DNA of 64,000 nucleotides, from positions 1,869,501-1,933,500 of the forward strand of contig JAURUC010000001.1 of the NCBI GenBank assembly GCA_030803735.1, in the 5' to 3' direction. Of this stretch, positions 14,523 through 25,334 are shown piece by piece. The number at the start of each line of letters is the position of its first letter. The first letter of the stretch is position 1. The DNA comes from Actinopolyspora lacussalsi (GTDB lineage: Bacteria; Actinomycetota; Actinomycetes; Mycobacteriales; Pseudonocardiaceae). The notes beneath the pieces were generated by a model. That model was given only the letters and a program-made list of their open reading frames with translations. It had not been told where the DNA came from and made no database searches. The position numbers and the translations under genes were made by a program.

Positions 14523-15289
14523 TTCTCACGTTCCGGCACCGCCCCGCGAGCTACGCGGAAGCCGATGTCGTCGAGCCGGTTGGTCGGGTGGGTCCGGCGG
14601 CGCACCGAGGCGCGGCAGCTCCAGTGCTCGTCGAACCAGCCGCCGCCGCGCAGCACCCGGTAGGTGCCGTAGACCTCGGGATCGTAGAAGTCCCAGCACC
14701 ACTCCCAGACGTTGCCGATCATGTCGTGCACGCCCCACGGGTTCGGCTGTTTGCGGCCCACTTCGTGCACGTGTTCGTCGGAGTTGTCGCGGTACCAGGC
14801 GATCTCGTCGAGCGGTCCGTACCGCGGCCCGGTGGTACCCGCGCGGCAGGCATGCTCCCATTCCGCTTCGGTCGGCAGCCGGTAGCCGTCGGCCGTGGTG
14901 TCCCATTCGACTGAGTCGTCCTGCTCGTGCAGGCGGTAGGCGGGCTCGATCCCCCGCAGCCGGGACAGCGCGTTGCAGCAGCGGACGGCATCCCACCAGG
15001 AAACACTTTCGACGGGGAGCTGATCACCTCGTACCGCGCTGGGCCGCAGTCCGGTGACCTCGGCATAGCGGGCCTGGGTGATCGGGGTCGCGGCGAGGCG
15101 GTAAGGGGCCAGATCGACCGACCAGCTTCGCCGCGTCCGGCGATCCGTGAGCACCGCCCGCCCCGCCGGCAGGTCGATCAGCTCGATCTCGGTACCGACA
15201 GTCACGGGCGCTCGTTTCGACGAGTACGTTCGTTCGAAGGTGTCACCCCGCCCGGCAATCGCCGTTCCCGCCCCGGTGGGAACGAGCAC
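14492..15289 (-). CDS. SUMF1/EgtB/PvdO-family (formylglycine-generating-enzyme-like) protein
   Basis: The product is about 265 aa, or 238 aa from the alternative GTG at 15205 (VTVGTEIELIDLPAGR). It has the C-type-lectin-like FGE-sulfatase fold markers GYRLPTEAEWEHACRAG, NPWGVHDMIGNVWEW, RVLRGGGWF and IGFRVAR. True formylglycine-generating enzymes bind copper with two cysteines in the segment after RGG; here the first is Asp (GGGWFDEHWSC) and only the second remains. A canonical oxidase role is therefore doubtful. The last roughly 10 residues are encoded by the ABC-ATPase remnant in another frame, so the natural 3' end may have been lost. It is convergent with the EIIB-like gene. Confidence 0.8.
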   Translation of the reverse strand: MLVPTGAGTAIAGRGDTFERTYSSKRAPVTVGTEIELIDLPAGRAVLTDRRTRRSWSVDLAPYRLAATPITQARYAEVTGLRPSAVRGDQLPVESVSWWDAVRCCNALSRLRGIEPAYRLHEQDDSVEWDTTADGYRLPTEAEWEHACRAGTTGPRYGPLDEIAWYRDNSDEHVHEVGRKQPNPWGVHDMIGNVWEWCWDFYDPEVYGTYRVLRGGGWFDEHWSCRASVRRRTHPTNRLDDIGFRVARGAVPERENGWTRVPHHG

Positions 15290-15410
15290 GGCGATTGGTG
15301 AAATCCGATGTGGCGTGGGCGACTGCTGGAGACTACCGGCTCCCGGTACTGGGACGGCAAACCGTTTTCCACCACGCGATCACCCACGCGAATCGCTTCG
15401 AGGGCGGCTC

Positions 15411-16505
<1,095 letters not shown>

Positions 16506-16581
16506 CTCGCACACTCCTCTGCGGGGAGAGTCCGCCCGGTGCTCGGAGGTTCCACCACCTACGGCCCCCGGGCGGTGAATT

Positions 16582-18015
16582 TCAACCGTGGACGTCCGGG
16601 TGCATCCGGTGCAGCGCCGAACGATGTGTCCGTCTGATTCGTGCGCCGTCCGACGCCTCGGAAACCGGCAGTTCCACTTCGGTGTCGACCGCCCATTCCG
16701 GCGGTCGGTCGGTGCCCGCCAGCGTCCAGGCGGCCTGCCGCGCCGCGCCGATGGCGACGTACTCGGCGGGGGCCGGGACGGTGACCGGCACGTCGAATAC
16801 GCGCGGCGCCGCGCGGCGCACGGCCTCGGAACGGGCGGCACCGCCGATGAGCAGCACGCGGCGCACCGGAACGTGCTGTTCCCGCAGCGCGTCCAGCCCG
16901 TCGGCCAGGCCGCACAGCATCCCTTCCACCGCTGCGCGGGCCAGGTTCTCGGGCGTCATGTTGTCCCTGCGGAGCCCGTGCAGCGTCCCGGTGGCGTCCG
17001 GCAGGTTCGGGGTACGTTCACCGTCCAGATAGGGCAGCAGCGTCAGCCCGCCCGCGCCGGGCTCGGCCGCGCAGGCGAGCCGGTCGAAGCCCGCGCTGTC
17101 GGTGTCGAGCAGGTCCGCTGTGGCGGTCAGGACCCGGGCCGCGTTGAGCGTGCACACCAGCGGCAGGAATCTGCCGGTGGCGTCGGCGAACCCGGCGACC
17201 GTGCCCTCCGGATCGCTGGTGGCCGTTTCCGAGCAGGCGAACACGGTGCCGCTGGTTCCCAGCGAGACCACCACGTCACCGGGGGTGATGCCGAGGCCGA
17301 GCGCAGCGGCCATGTTGTCGCCGGTGCCCGCCGAGACGAGCCTGCCGGACGGTGTGGTCCCGGCCGCCTCCCCCGGGGCGAGCACGCGCGGGGTGTTCGG
17401 CGAACGTCCGCCGAAGGCGCGGGCGAGCAGGTCGTGGCGGTAGCGTTCCTCGCGCGGGGACCAGTAGCCGGTGCCGGAGGCGTCACCGCGATCGGTGACG
17501 TACTCCCCTCCGGTGAGCTTGGCCGTGAGCCAGTCGTGCGGCAGCAGCACGTCGCTGACCCGATCGGCCAGTAGCGGCTCGTGCTCGGCCATCCAGCGGA
17601 GTTTGGTGACCGTCAGGCTCGCCACGGGCATGGTTCCGGTCAGCTCGGCCGTAGCGGCGGCACCCCCGTACTCGGTGATGAGCTGCTCGGCCGCCTCAGC
17701 CGAACGGGTGTCGTTCCAGAGCAGCGCGGGACGCACCACCTCCCCGGCGGAGTCGAGCGCGACCATGCCGTGCTGCTGGGCACCGACGCCGAGGGCCGTC
17801 ACGCCGTCCAGCAGGCCGTCGGTGGCGTCGCACAGGGCGTCCCACCAGACCGCCGGGTCGATCTCGGTCCCGCCGTGGTGCTCGGCGGTGCCGGTACGCA
17901 GGACCTTGCCGCTCGCCGCGTCGCAGACCACCACCTTGGTGGACTGGGTGGAGGAGTCGATTCCGGCGACCAGCTCGCCGGAATCGAACGTGGGTTCGTA
18001 ATCGTCGTTGTTCAT
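16582..18015 (-). CDS. xylB: Xylulokinase (FGGY family)
   Basis: Xylulokinase phosphorylates D-xylulose to xylulose 5-phosphate, feeding the pentose phosphate pathway. The 477-aa product has the FGGY fold: ATP/metal loop [16 protein letters not shown] near the N-terminus, substrate region [11 protein letters not shown] and the second-domain motifs [22 protein letters not shown] and [10 protein letters not shown]. It overlaps the upstream dehydrogenase gene by 4 bp. With two polyol dehydrogenases in the operon, arabitol or xylitol oxidised to D-xylulose is a plausible source of substrate. Confidence 0.92.
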   Translation of the reverse strand: MNNDDYEPTFDSGELVAGIDSSTQSTKVVVCDAASGKVLRTGTAEHHGGTEIDPAVWWDALCDATDGLLDGVTALGVGAQQHGMVALDSAGEVVRPALLWNDTRSAEAAEQLITEYGGAAATAELTGTMPVASLTVTKLRWMAEHEPLLADRVSDVLLPHDWLTAKLTGGEYVTDRGDASGTGYWSPREERYRHDLLARAFGGRSPNTPRVLAPGEAAGTTPSGRLVSAGTGDNMAAALGLGITPGDVVVSLGTSGTVFACSETATSDPEGTVAGFADATGRFLPLVCTLNAARVLTATADLLDTDSAGFDRLACAAEPGAGGLTLLPYLDGERTPNLPDATGTLHGLRRDNMTPENLARAAVEGMLCGLADGLDALREQHVPVRRVLLIGGAARSEAVRRAAPRVFDVPVTVPAPAEYVAIGAARQAAWTLAGTDRPPEWAVDTEVELPVSEASDGARIRRTHRSALHRMHPDVHG

Positions 18016-19037
18016 CGACTGCCATCCTGCGACTGATGCGTCGAGTTCGGAAGGATCTGGAGTTTGCGACCGGTCCCGGCGCGGAACTTGCGGACCGCGT
18101 CCTCGTAGGAGTCCAGCGGGAAGGCGTCGCTGATCATGGTGTCCGCGTCGACCGCGCCGCTGCCCATGAGCTCCACGGCGCGTGAGTAGCTGTGCAGCAC
18201 GGCCATGCTTCCCACGATGGTGATCTCGTCGTTGTAGACCCGGAAGGGGGAGAACGAGGCGGTGGCCTCGCCCGGGGCGACTCCGAACTGCTGGAAGGTG
18301 CCGCCGGGGCGAACCCTGCTCAGCCCGTCCTCGATCGCGGCGATGACGCCGGTGCAGTCGATCACGACCTCCCAGCCGTGGCGGTGGCTCAACGAGTCGG
18401 CCGTGGTCGCCGTAGCGTCGGCACCGAGCTGTTCGGCTACCTTGAGGCGCTCCTCGTTGAGGTCGACGACCGAGACCGAGGTGGCGCCGCCCCTGCGGGC
18501 GAGCTGGGCCATCAGCAGACCCATCGTTCCAGCGCCGTAGATCAGGTAGTGCTCACCGAGCTTGCGGGGCAACCGGTCGAAACCGCGCACGGCGCAGGAG
18601 AGCGGTTCGATGAGCGCGGCCTGCGCCGTAGTCACCCCTTCCGGCAACCGGTGGCAGTTCGCGACGGGAGCCACCGCGTACTCGGCGCAGGCACCGTCGC
18701 GGGTGTTGCCGATGGCGTTCCAGTCCTCGCACAGGTTGCCGTGCCCCAGCGAGCAGTAGTGGCAGCTGCCGCAGAACAGCGAGGGGTCCACCGCCACCGC
18801 GTCGCCGACCCGCAGCGACGTCACCCCGTGCCCGAGGGCGGCCACCCTGCCGGCGAACTCGTGACCGGGCACGATCGGGTAAGGAGCCGGTGCGAAGTCG
18901 CCGTCGACGATGTGGATGTCGGTGCCGCAGATACCGCAGGCATCGACCTCGACGACGACCTCGCCGGGGCCGGGCTCGGGATCGGGCACCGTGGTGACCG
19001 ACAGTTTTCCGGGTGTTTCGATAACCGCTGCGCGCAC
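18012..19037 (-). CDS. Zinc-dependent polyol/alcohol dehydrogenase (second copy of the operon)
   Basis: This 341-aa medium-chain dehydrogenase oxidises an alcohol with NAD(P). Catalytic zinc ligands are in [10 protein letters not shown] and GHEFAGRV. The structural zinc cysteines lie in [17 protein letters not shown], and the cofactor loop is [14 protein letters not shown]. It belongs to the threonine/arabitol/sorbitol dehydrogenase-like group. It overlaps xylB by 4 bp, so its product is probably a ketose used by that kinase; D-arabitol to D-xylulose would fit. It lies 16 bp after the DeoR gene. Confidence 0.88.
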   Translation of the reverse strand: MRAAVIETPGKLSVTTVPDPEPGPGEVVVEVDACGICGTDIHIVDGDFAPAPYPIVPGHEFAGRVAALGHGVTSLRVGDAVAVDPSLFCGSCHYCSLGHGNLCEDWNAIGNTRDGACAEYAVAPVANCHRLPEGVTTAQAALIEPLSCAVRGFDRLPRKLGEHYLIYGAGTMGLLMAQLARRGGATSVSVVDLNEERLKVAEQLGADATATTADSLSHRHGWEVVIDCTGVIAAIEDGLSRVRPGGTFQQFGVAPGEATASFSPFRVYNDEITIVGSMAVLHSYSRAVELMGSGAVDADTMISDAFPLDSYEDAVRKFRAGTGRKLQILPNSTHQSQDGSR

Positions 19038-19053
19038 TGGAGTGCCTCGTTTC

Positions 19054-19878
19054 TCAATCTCGGACGGTCTCTCCGGGGAACTCCGCGGCCGGATCGGCGG
19101 GCGTGACCCGCACTTCCGTACCGAATTCCCGGATGGCCGCTATTTCTTCTTCCGGGGTGGCCTCATCGGTGACCACCAGGTCGAATGCCGCGACGGTGCC
19201 GTGGGAGTAGGTGGCCGTCTTGCCGAACTTCGAGTGGTCGACGAGCAGCACACGGCGTTCGGCCGCCGCGCACATGGCTTCCTTGATCTCGGCGAAATCC
19301 TGCATCGGGTGGAACAGCCGCCCGTCGGTGATCGCGGTCGCCGACATGACGGCCAGGTCGGCACGCAGCCGGGAGAGCCCGCGCAACACGTCCGGCCCGG
19401 TGCAGGAGTCGAACTCGCCCCGGAACCTTCCTCCCAGCAACAGCACTTCGCGTTCGGCTCCCGACAGGGTCCGCGCCACTCCGAACGAGTTGGTCACCAC
19501 CGTGAGGCTCTCGACCGCGGTGAGCCTGCGGGCGCAGGGGAAAAGTGTGCTGGAGTCGTCCAGGATGACGGTGGTGTTCGGGCGTACCTCGTCGACGGCC
19601 ACCGCCGCCAGGGCCTCCTTCTCCGCGACGTGCAGCCCGACACGGAACCTGGTCGCCGTCTCCATCGTCAGCGACGGGAAGGACTCCACCCGGCCCCGCA
19701 ACTTGTGCAGCAGGTGCCTCGCGGCCAGATCGTCGAGATCGCGGTGCATCGTCATGAGACTGACACCGAAGTGCTCGGCCAGCTCGTCGATGCGTGCCCT
19801 GCCGCGGTCGACGACGAACCGCAGTACCTCCTGCCTACGTTGCTCGACTGCTGCCTCGGACGGGCGGGCCGCGGCCAT
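19054..19878 (-). CDS. DeoR/GlpR-family transcriptional regulator
   Basis: DeoR regulators sense phosphorylated sugars with a C-terminal ISOCOT-like domain. The 274-aa product has an N-terminal winged helix (RRQEVLRFVVDRGRARIDEL ... SLMTMHRDLDDLAARHLL) and a sensor domain with VTNSF, LLGGRFRGEFDSCTG and VDHSKFGK. The ATG at 19878 follows GGGAGGGGAG and is preferred over the longer open frame. It sits inside the polyol operon between the two dehydrogenase genes, so it likely controls this operon in response to a sugar phosphate such as xylulose 5-phosphate. Confidence 0.9.
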   Translation of the reverse strand: MAAARPSEAAVEQRRQEVLRFVVDRGRARIDELAEHFGVSLMTMHRDLDDLAARHLLHKLRGRVESFPSLTMETATRFRVGLHVAEKEALAAVAVDEVRPNTTVILDDSSTLFPCARRLTAVESLTVVTNSFGVARTLSGAEREVLLLGGRFRGEFDSCTGPDVLRGLSRLRADLAVMSATAITDGRLFHPMQDFAEIKEAMCAAAERRVLLVDHSKFGKTATYSHGTVAAFDLVVTDEATPEEEIAAIREFGTEVRVTPADPAAEFPGETVRD

Positions 19879-19940
19879 CTCCCCTCCCTTCGCTTCGCTG
19901 ATTTCGGGGTGACCGGCCCGGTTTGCCCGGCCGGTCCAGT

Positions 19941-19992
19941 GGCGGAACCTCTCGCACGGCTCTCGCTGCGGAGAGACCCGACATCGGGTAGC
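19941..19992 (+). repeat. Partial copy (A) of a dispersed intergenic repeat
   Basis: GGCGGAACCTCTCGC ... GCTCTCGCTGCGG ... GACATCGGGTAG matches the first 50 bp of the longer repeat copies at 34054 and 61474 (reverse). It stops matching after GGGTAG. It lies between the dehydrogenase gene and deoR in the polyol operon. Confidence 0.75.
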
Positions 19993-20065
19993 GACGGCCC
20001 GGTCGAATCCCGGGTTCGTCTCGTCGGGAAACGACCGTGCGGGTACGCGGGACATGTCCCGAACG

Positions 20066-21100
20066 TCATTCCTGGGGGCGGACGACCGACTTGACCGCCG
20101 TCTCGTCGCGTGCGGACGCGGTGAGCGCCTCCGGAACCCGGTCCAGCCCGAACCGGTGGGTGACCAGTCTGTCGAGCTCGACCGCACCGGAAGCGGCGAG
20201 TGCTATGGCGGTGGGCCAAGTGTTGGCGTAGCGGAAGGTGCCGGTCAGCTCGATCTCCCGGGTCTGCACGTGCGCCAGCGGGATCGGCAGTTCGTCACCG
20301 CCGAGTCCGACGAACACGCCGCGCCCCGCGCGGGCGAGCGTGCCGACCGCCTCGGCACCGGCCTTGGGATTGCCGGAGCACTCCAGCAGCACGTCCGGCT
20401 CGTAGCCACTGCCGGCCAGCCCGCTCGCACGGACGTCGATCGTCTCGGCCGAGGCCAGTTCGGCGGCCATCCGCAGCCTGCGCTCGGACACATCGGTGGT
20501 CACGATCTCGGTGGCGCCGAAAGCCCGTGCGGTCTGCGCGGCGAGCAGTCCGATCGGCCCCGCTCCGGTCACCAGCACCCGGCTGCCGGGTGAGACCCCT
20601 GCCTTGCGGCACGCCCACACCGCCACCGAGAGCGGTTCGACGAGTGCGGCGGCCTCGTCGGACATCTCCTCGGGCACCGAGTAGGCGAACTGCTCGTGCA
20701 ACGTGACGTACTCGCAGAACGCGCCGTCGATGGGTGGAGTGGCGAAGAACCGCACGTCGGGACACAGGTTGTAGCGCCCCGACCTGCACTCGTGGCAGCT
20801 GCCGCAGGGAACGCCCGGTTCCAGCGACACCCGGGTTCCAGGAGCGTGCCCGGTCACCTCGGCCCCGCGGGCGACGACCGTGCCGGACGCCTCGTGCCCG
20901 AGGACCAGGGGCTCGCGGACCACGAACCCACCGACCCGACCGTGTTCGTAGTAGTGGGTGTCGGAACCGCACGTGCCCACAGCGGAGACCCGTACCAGCA
21001 CCTCGTGCGGGCCGGGTTCCGGCACGGGGCGGTCCTCGACGGCGATGTCGCCGACCGCACGCAGCACGGAAGCGCGCATCGATGTCGGAAGTTCGTTCAT
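20066..21100 (-). CDS. Zinc-dependent sorbitol/xylitol dehydrogenase-like enzyme (first copy)
   Basis: The 344-aa medium-chain dehydrogenase has the polyol-dehydrogenase hallmark CGSDTHYYEHGRVGGFVV and LGHEASG for the catalytic zinc. It also has structural cysteines in CGSCHECRSGRYNLCPD and the NAD loop TGAGPIGLLAAQTA. The ATG at 21100 overlaps the permease stop (ATGA). Compared with the second dehydrogenase, this one is the closer match to sorbitol/xylitol dehydrogenases. Together the two enzymes may give the operon a broad polyol range. Confidence 0.9.
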   Translation of the reverse strand: MNELPTSMRASVLRAVGDIAVEDRPVPEPGPHEVLVRVSAVGTCGSDTHYYEHGRVGGFVVREPLVLGHEASGTVVARGAEVTGHAPGTRVSLEPGVPCGSCHECRSGRYNLCPDVRFFATPPIDGAFCEYVTLHEQFAYSVPEEMSDEAAALVEPLSVAVWACRKAGVSPGSRVLVTGAGPIGLLAAQTARAFGATEIVTTDVSERRLRMAAELASAETIDVRASGLAGSGYEPDVLLECSGNPKAGAEAVGTLARAGRGVFVGLGGDELPIPLAHVQTREIELTGTFRYANTWPTAIALAASGAVELDRLVTHRFGLDRVPEALTASARDETAVKSVVRPQE

Positions 21101-22038
21101 TCTCCGGTCACTGCTCCCAGTGTCAGGCCGGTGACCAACCACCGGCGAACTGCCAGTCCCGCCAGCATCATCGGCACCACGACGAACGTGCCGATGGCGC
21201 ACAGCTGTCCCCAGTCGATACCGGACTGCGTGACCAGCTGGCTGGCGGCTATCGGTAACGTCTGTGAGTGCGGACCGCTGAACACCAGGGCGAACGCGTA
21301 GTCGTTCCAGGCGAACACCAGGCAGAGCACGAAAGTCGTCACCAGCCCGGACTTGGTCAACGGCAGCACCACGTACCGGAAAGCCTGCCAGTTGGTGCAC
21401 CCCTCCACTCGGGCCGACTCCTCCAGCGCTTGCGGAACATCGGCGAAGAAGGCGTTCAGCAGCCAGATGGCGAAGGGCAGGTTGAAGGTCAGGTAGGCCA
21501 GTATCAGTCCCGGGACGGTGTCGATCAGCCCGACCTGGCGGAACATCAGGAACAGCGGAAGCACCACCGCGGCGATGGGCGCCATCCTGGTCGAGATGAT
21601 CCAGAACGACAGGTGCCTCTTGCCCCGCATCCCGCTGCGCGCGAGCCCGTAACCGGCCAACGCTCCCAGGATCACGGAGAGCACCGCGGAGCCCCCTGCG
21701 GCGGCGACGCTGTGCCACAGGTAGGGCAGCAGTTCGTTGCCACCGGTGAACAGTCCGGTGTAGTGCCGCAGGGTCGGGTCGAACAGCCACTGTGGATCGG
21801 CGGAGTTGATGGCCTCGCTCGGCTTGAACGAGGACAACAACATCCACACCAGCGGGACGAGGGTCCACAGCAGCGCCAGGGCCAGCGCGACACCGATCAC
21901 GACCCTGGTTCCGGTGCCGGTTCGTTCCAGCGGGCTCAGTCGTGAACCGCGGGTGCCCGCGGGGCCGCCCCGGTTGTCGTCCGTTCCCCCGCCGGGGGCC
22001 GATGCGGCGCGGGAGTCCGCGGTGTCGACCACGCTCAT
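21097..22038 (-). CDS. ABC transporter permease (MalG-like)
   Basis: The 313-aa inner-membrane permease has six predicted segments, starting at GVALALALLWTLVPLVWMLL. The EAA loop, which contacts the ATPase, is EESARVEGCTNWQAFRYVVLPL. The Gly/Pro-rich cytoplasmic N-terminus is about 40 residues. The ATG at 22038 overlaps the stop of the partner permease by 4 bp. It belongs to the MalG group of carbohydrate-1 (CUT1) importers. Confidence 0.92.
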   Translation of the reverse strand: MSVVDTADSRAASAPGGGTDDNRGGPAGTRGSRLSPLERTGTGTRVVIGVALALALLWTLVPLVWMLLSSFKPSEAINSADPQWLFDPTLRHYTGLFTGGNELLPYLWHSVAAAGGSAVLSVILGALAGYGLARSGMRGKRHLSFWIISTRMAPIAAVVLPLFLMFRQVGLIDTVPGLILAYLTFNLPFAIWLLNAFFADVPQALEESARVEGCTNWQAFRYVVLPLTKSGLVTTFVLCLVFAWNDYAFALVFSGPHSQTLPIAASQLVTQSGIDWGQLCAIGTFVVVPMMLAGLAVRRWLVTGLTLGAVTGE

Positions 22039-22961
22039 CGGGCGAGCCCCTTCCTGTCCAACATGCGTACGAACGTTCGGGCGATCACGATGGAGGCCAG
22101 CAGCATGGCGAGCCCGATGACGGCGGCGTAGCCGAAGTCGAAGAACCGGAAGGCCGTCTCGTACAGCCGCACCGGGACTATCTTCGTGGCGTTGGCGGGA
22201 CCACCGTTGGTGGTGACCCAGATGATGTCGAAGTAGCGGATCGCGTCCATCGCCCTGATCAACAGGGCCACCAGCAGCACGTTGGAGATCGAGGGCAGCA
22301 CGATGTGACGCAGCGTCTGCCACCGTCCGGCCCCGTCGAGCGCCGCCGCCTCCCGCAGCGGAAGCGGCACCGAGGTGAGTCCCGCGAGCGTGATCAACGC
22401 GATCAGCGGTGTCCACTCCCAGACGTCCATGGCAACCACGGCCGCGAACGCGGAGAAGGTTCCGCCGAGCACGTCCCCGCCGTAACCGAGCTGTTCCAGC
22501 ACCCAGCTGTACAGACCGATCGTCGGGTCGACGAGGAACCTGCCGAGCAGACCGACGAGCACCGGGGCGACGAACATGGGCAGCAGCAACATGCTCAGCA
22601 CCAGGTTCCGGCCACGGATCAGGCGCCACACGCACAGCGCGAGCAGCACCCCGAGCACCATCTCCAGTCCCAGGGTCAGCACGAAGTACAGCCCGGTTCG
22701 CAGCCAGAACCAGCCCATGTCGGGGTCGGTGAAGAACCGCGCCCAGTTGCTCAGTCCGGCGAAGTCCAGGCTCAGTCCGCCGAGCAGATGAACCTCGGAG
22801 AAGCTCATCACGACGATGGTGACGAACGGCAGCACCGTCAGCGCGGCGAGCAGCGCGATCCCGGGGGCCATCATGCGCCCGGTGAATCCGATTCGGCGCC
22901 GTGGCGGTGCGGGCTCGGCCGAGTGGGTCTTCGTCGTGGATGATTCGGTGTCGGTGGTCAT
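22035..22961 (-). CDS. ABC transporter permease (MalF-like)
   Basis: The 308-aa permease has six membrane segments and the EAA motif REAAALDGAGRWQTLRHIVLP. The ATG at 22961 is chosen because it overlaps the TGA of the upstream binding-protein gene; a GTG 15 bp earlier is possible. It pairs with the MalG-like permease to form the transmembrane channel of a CUT1 polyol/sugar importer. Confidence 0.92.
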   Translation of the reverse strand: MTTDTESSTTKTHSAEPAPPRRRIGFTGRMMAPGIALLAALTVLPFVTIVVMSFSEVHLLGGLSLDFAGLSNWARFFTDPDMGWFWLRTGLYFVLTLGLEMVLGVLLALCVWRLIRGRNLVLSMLLLPMFVAPVLVGLLGRFLVDPTIGLYSWVLEQLGYGGDVLGGTFSAFAAVVAMDVWEWTPLIALITLAGLTSVPLPLREAAALDGAGRWQTLRHIVLPSISNVLLVALLIRAMDAIRYFDIIWVTTNGGPANATKIVPVRLYETAFRFFDFGYAAVIGLAMLLASIVIARTFVRMLDRKGLAR

Positions 22962-24427
22962 CGCGCTGCCACCCACCCTCTGGAGACGATCCGGTCCACC
23001 TGCTCGGTCGTGTCGCGCATGGCTTGGGCCGAGGTGGCGTCACCGGCCAGCATCCGGGACAGCTCGGTGTAGATGGCGGTGTCGCACTCGCTCCACATCG
23101 GGATCTTCGGCCGCATACCCGAGTACTCCGGTTGCCACGCCCGCCGCACCGCCGGAGCCGTGAGCATGGTGGGCATATCGGTGGGCCGCTGCTGGGCACC
23201 GCGTACTTCCGGCAGCTGGTAGATGGAACTCAGGGTGGGGGTGGCCCCACCGACCTCGCCGGTGAGATTGCGCAGCTGGGTCCGCCGGGAGGTCGCCCAG
23301 TTCAGGAACAACCAGGCGGCCTTGCGTTCGTTGGGGGCGGTGTTGCCGTTGACGGCGATACCCGCGCCGCCGTACATGTTGGCGGACTTGACCGGACCGC
23401 TCGGCAGGGCCGCGTAGCCCACCTTGCCGGGCAGCGCCCGTTCGTTGTCCGCGGCGAACTCGTGCCAGTTCGGGCACATCGCGACCCTGCCCGCGGCGAA
23501 GGCGGCGCCCACACCGGTCCAGTCCCAGGTCCGGGAGGCCGGGTCGGCGACCGAGAGCAGGCGCCGGTAGAACTCCGCGGCCTCCAGCGCGGCATCGGAG
23601 TCCAGTTGGCAGGGCCCGGGGTCGACGGCGCCGTAGCGCCCGACCCGTTCCCCGTCGGGAAAGTACTGCCCGCCGTGGGCGAACAGCACGTTGGAGAAGT
23701 CGCACATCAGCGAGTCGTGCTGTTTGGCCTGGTGTCCGGTGCCGTAGGCGACCTCGTCGACGTTGTCGTTGAACCACTTGGCTATGCGGAAGTACTCCTC
23801 CCAGGTCCGTTGCGGTCCGGGGGTGGGATCGAATCCCAGATCGGCTGCCATGCGGTCGTGGTAGGTCTCGAACAGATCCTTTCGGTACTGCCAGATCATC
23901 GTGGCGCAGTCGTAGGGCAGCGCCAGGACTCGTTCCCCGTCGCCGAAACGCCCGGAAACGTCCATCTGCAGCGGAACGAACTCGTCGAACCGCGAGGTAT
24001 CTCCGGGCAGTGACGGATCTCCCGCGGGTTCCCGCAGATCGACCAGCCCCTCGGCGTAGGGCGCGAGCACCTGGTAGGAGTCGGCGTAGAGCACCTGGTA
24101 CTGCGACTGGCCGGAAGCCAGGTCCAGCGCCACCTTCTGCACGAGGGCGGACAGTTCCAGGGTCACGATGTTGATGTGGATACCGGTCAGCTCGGTGAAG
24201 CGCTGCGCGTCGGCGGCGATGGCGCTGGTGGGCGCCGTGTTCTCCGAGACGAAGTTCAGGGTGCATCCGGCGAACTGCCGCCAGGGATCGGCCGTGTCGC
24301 GGCGTCGCACGTCCTGTCGAGTGGAACAACCACTCAGCACACCGCCACCGGCTATGGCGGCTCCTCCGGCGAGTGTTCCCGTCAGCAGGCGTCTTCTGCT
24401 GACGGCCGCTGGTTTCGGATCGACCAT
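22958..24427 (-). CDS. Extracellular solute-binding lipoprotein (Tat/lipobox) of polyol ABC importer
   Basis: The 489-aa protein captures the substrate outside the cell. The N-terminus has consecutive arginines followed by a hydrophobic stretch (SRRRLLTGTLAGGAAIAGGG) and a lipobox LSGC with Cys34, so Tat export plus lipidation is likely. The body is family-1 binding protein with typical FFTDP-free architecture and Trp/Asp-rich ligand cleft segments (MCPNWHEFAADNE, NMYGGAGIAVNGN). It is the first gene of an eight-gene polyol operon (24427 down to 15411). GGGAGAG precedes the ATG. Confidence 0.9.
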   Translation of the reverse strand: MVDPKPAAVSRRRLLTGTLAGGAAIAGGGVLSGCSTRQDVRRRDTADPWRQFAGCTLNFVSENTAPTSAIAADAQRFTELTGIHINIVTLELSALVQKVALDLASGQSQYQVLYADSYQVLAPYAEGLVDLREPAGDPSLPGDTSRFDEFVPLQMDVSGRFGDGERVLALPYDCATMIWQYRKDLFETYHDRMAADLGFDPTPGPQRTWEEYFRIAKWFNDNVDEVAYGTGHQAKQHDSLMCDFSNVLFAHGGQYFPDGERVGRYGAVDPGPCQLDSDAALEAAEFYRRLLSVADPASRTWDWTGVGAAFAAGRVAMCPNWHEFAADNERALPGKVGYAALPSGPVKSANMYGGAGIAVNGNTAPNERKAAWLFLNWATSRRTQLRNLTGEVGGATPTLSSIYQLPEVRGAQQRPTDMPTMLTAPAVRRAWQPEYSGMRPKIPMWSECDTAIYTELSRMLAGDATSAQAMRDTTEQVDRIVSRGWVAAR

Positions 24428-24467
24428 GGGCTCTCCCGCTACTCACCCGTCCGTGTGACTGGAGTCA

Positions 24468-24496
24468 TTCTTAGCAGAGAGAACCCATCTTGTTAA
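24468..24496 (-). promoter_or_regulatory. Candidate promoter of the polyol operon
   Basis: On the minus strand TTAACA (24491-24496) and TAAGAA (24468-24473) are spaced by exactly 17 bp, giving a leader of about 35 nt. A GTTAAC palindrome covers the -35 (GTGTTAACAAG) and could belong to a DeoR operator. The rest of the gap 24497-24696 shows no gene. Confidence 0.55.
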
Positions 24497-24696
24497 CACT
24501 TTCTGCGGTATCTATTGGCAGACAGCTCTCCCAGCAGCTCTTGATCACCGGAACGAGGCCCGCACTCCGGCGGCCGTCCCGAGCGGCGGCGAAGGGCCGG
24601 GCTGATCGCGACGCCGTGGGTCCGGCCATGGCCCGCCTGCCGAGTCGACGGCGGATACGGGCACAGGTCCCCTGCTGTACCTAAGTGCGGGTTCGG

Positions 24697-25323
24697 CTAG
24701 CAGGAGGAGGGCTGATCGGCCAGCGGGCCGGGTAGCACGCCGGTCACGAGCACCTTCGCGGCCGCACGAGCGGCAGCCACGGCCGAGTCGTCATTCGCGA
24801 CGGCGTAGCTGATGATGGCACCTTCGTGCAGGCTCAGCAGCTGCGTAGCGAGCGTCTCGAGCTCGTTCCCGTCAGCCGCGCCCGCCTCGGTGAGCAGGTC
24901 GCGAAACAGGGCGCGTAACCACGTCTTCTCCGCGACGGCGATTCGCCTGCCGGGATGATCGGCGTCGGACAGCTCGGCGAAGGCGTTGCTGAAGCCGCAG
25001 CCTCGGGTACTCGGCGCGAGCCATTCCGGGAGCGCGTCGAACGGCACCAGCACGCGGGCCACCGGCCCAGGGGGCGCGTCGTGGAGGCGAGCGGTGATCG
25101 TGTCGCGCCAACGCCGATCCCGGGCGTCCAGATAGGCGGCGACGAGGTTGTCCTTCGAACCGAACCGGTCGTAGAGGGTCCGCTTGGTCACGCCGGATTC
25201 GGCGGCGATGGTGTCCACCCCGACGGCGTTGATGCCGCGCCAGTAGAACAGCTCCGAGGCGACGTCGAGGATCCGCCGCGCGCCGGGTGTCAGCGATTGT
25301 TCCGAGTGCGTGCCAGTGCTCAT
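24697..25323 (-). CDS. TetR/AcrR-family transcriptional regulator
   Basis: The 208-aa repressor has an N-terminal helix-turn-helix (LTPGARRILDVASELFYWRG ... VDTIAAESGVTKRTLYDRFGSKDNLVAAYL) and a ligand-binding C-terminal domain. The ATG at 25323 (MSTGTHSEQ) is chosen; in-frame starts at 25329 and 25344 exist. It is divergent from a hydrolase gene, and two palindromic sites lie between them, so it most likely represses itself and the hydrolase. Ligand unknown. Confidence 0.9.
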   Translation of the reverse strand: MSTGTHSEQSLTPGARRILDVASELFYWRGINAVGVDTIAAESGVTKRTLYDRFGSKDNLVAAYLDARDRRWRDTITARLHDAPPGPVARVLVPFDALPEWLAPSTRGCGFSNAFAELSDADHPGRRIAVAEKTWLRALFRDLLTEAGAADGNELETLATQLLSLHEGAIISYAVANDDSAVAAARAAAKVLVTGVLPGPLADQPSSC

Positions 25324-25334
25324 CGTCATCCCAA

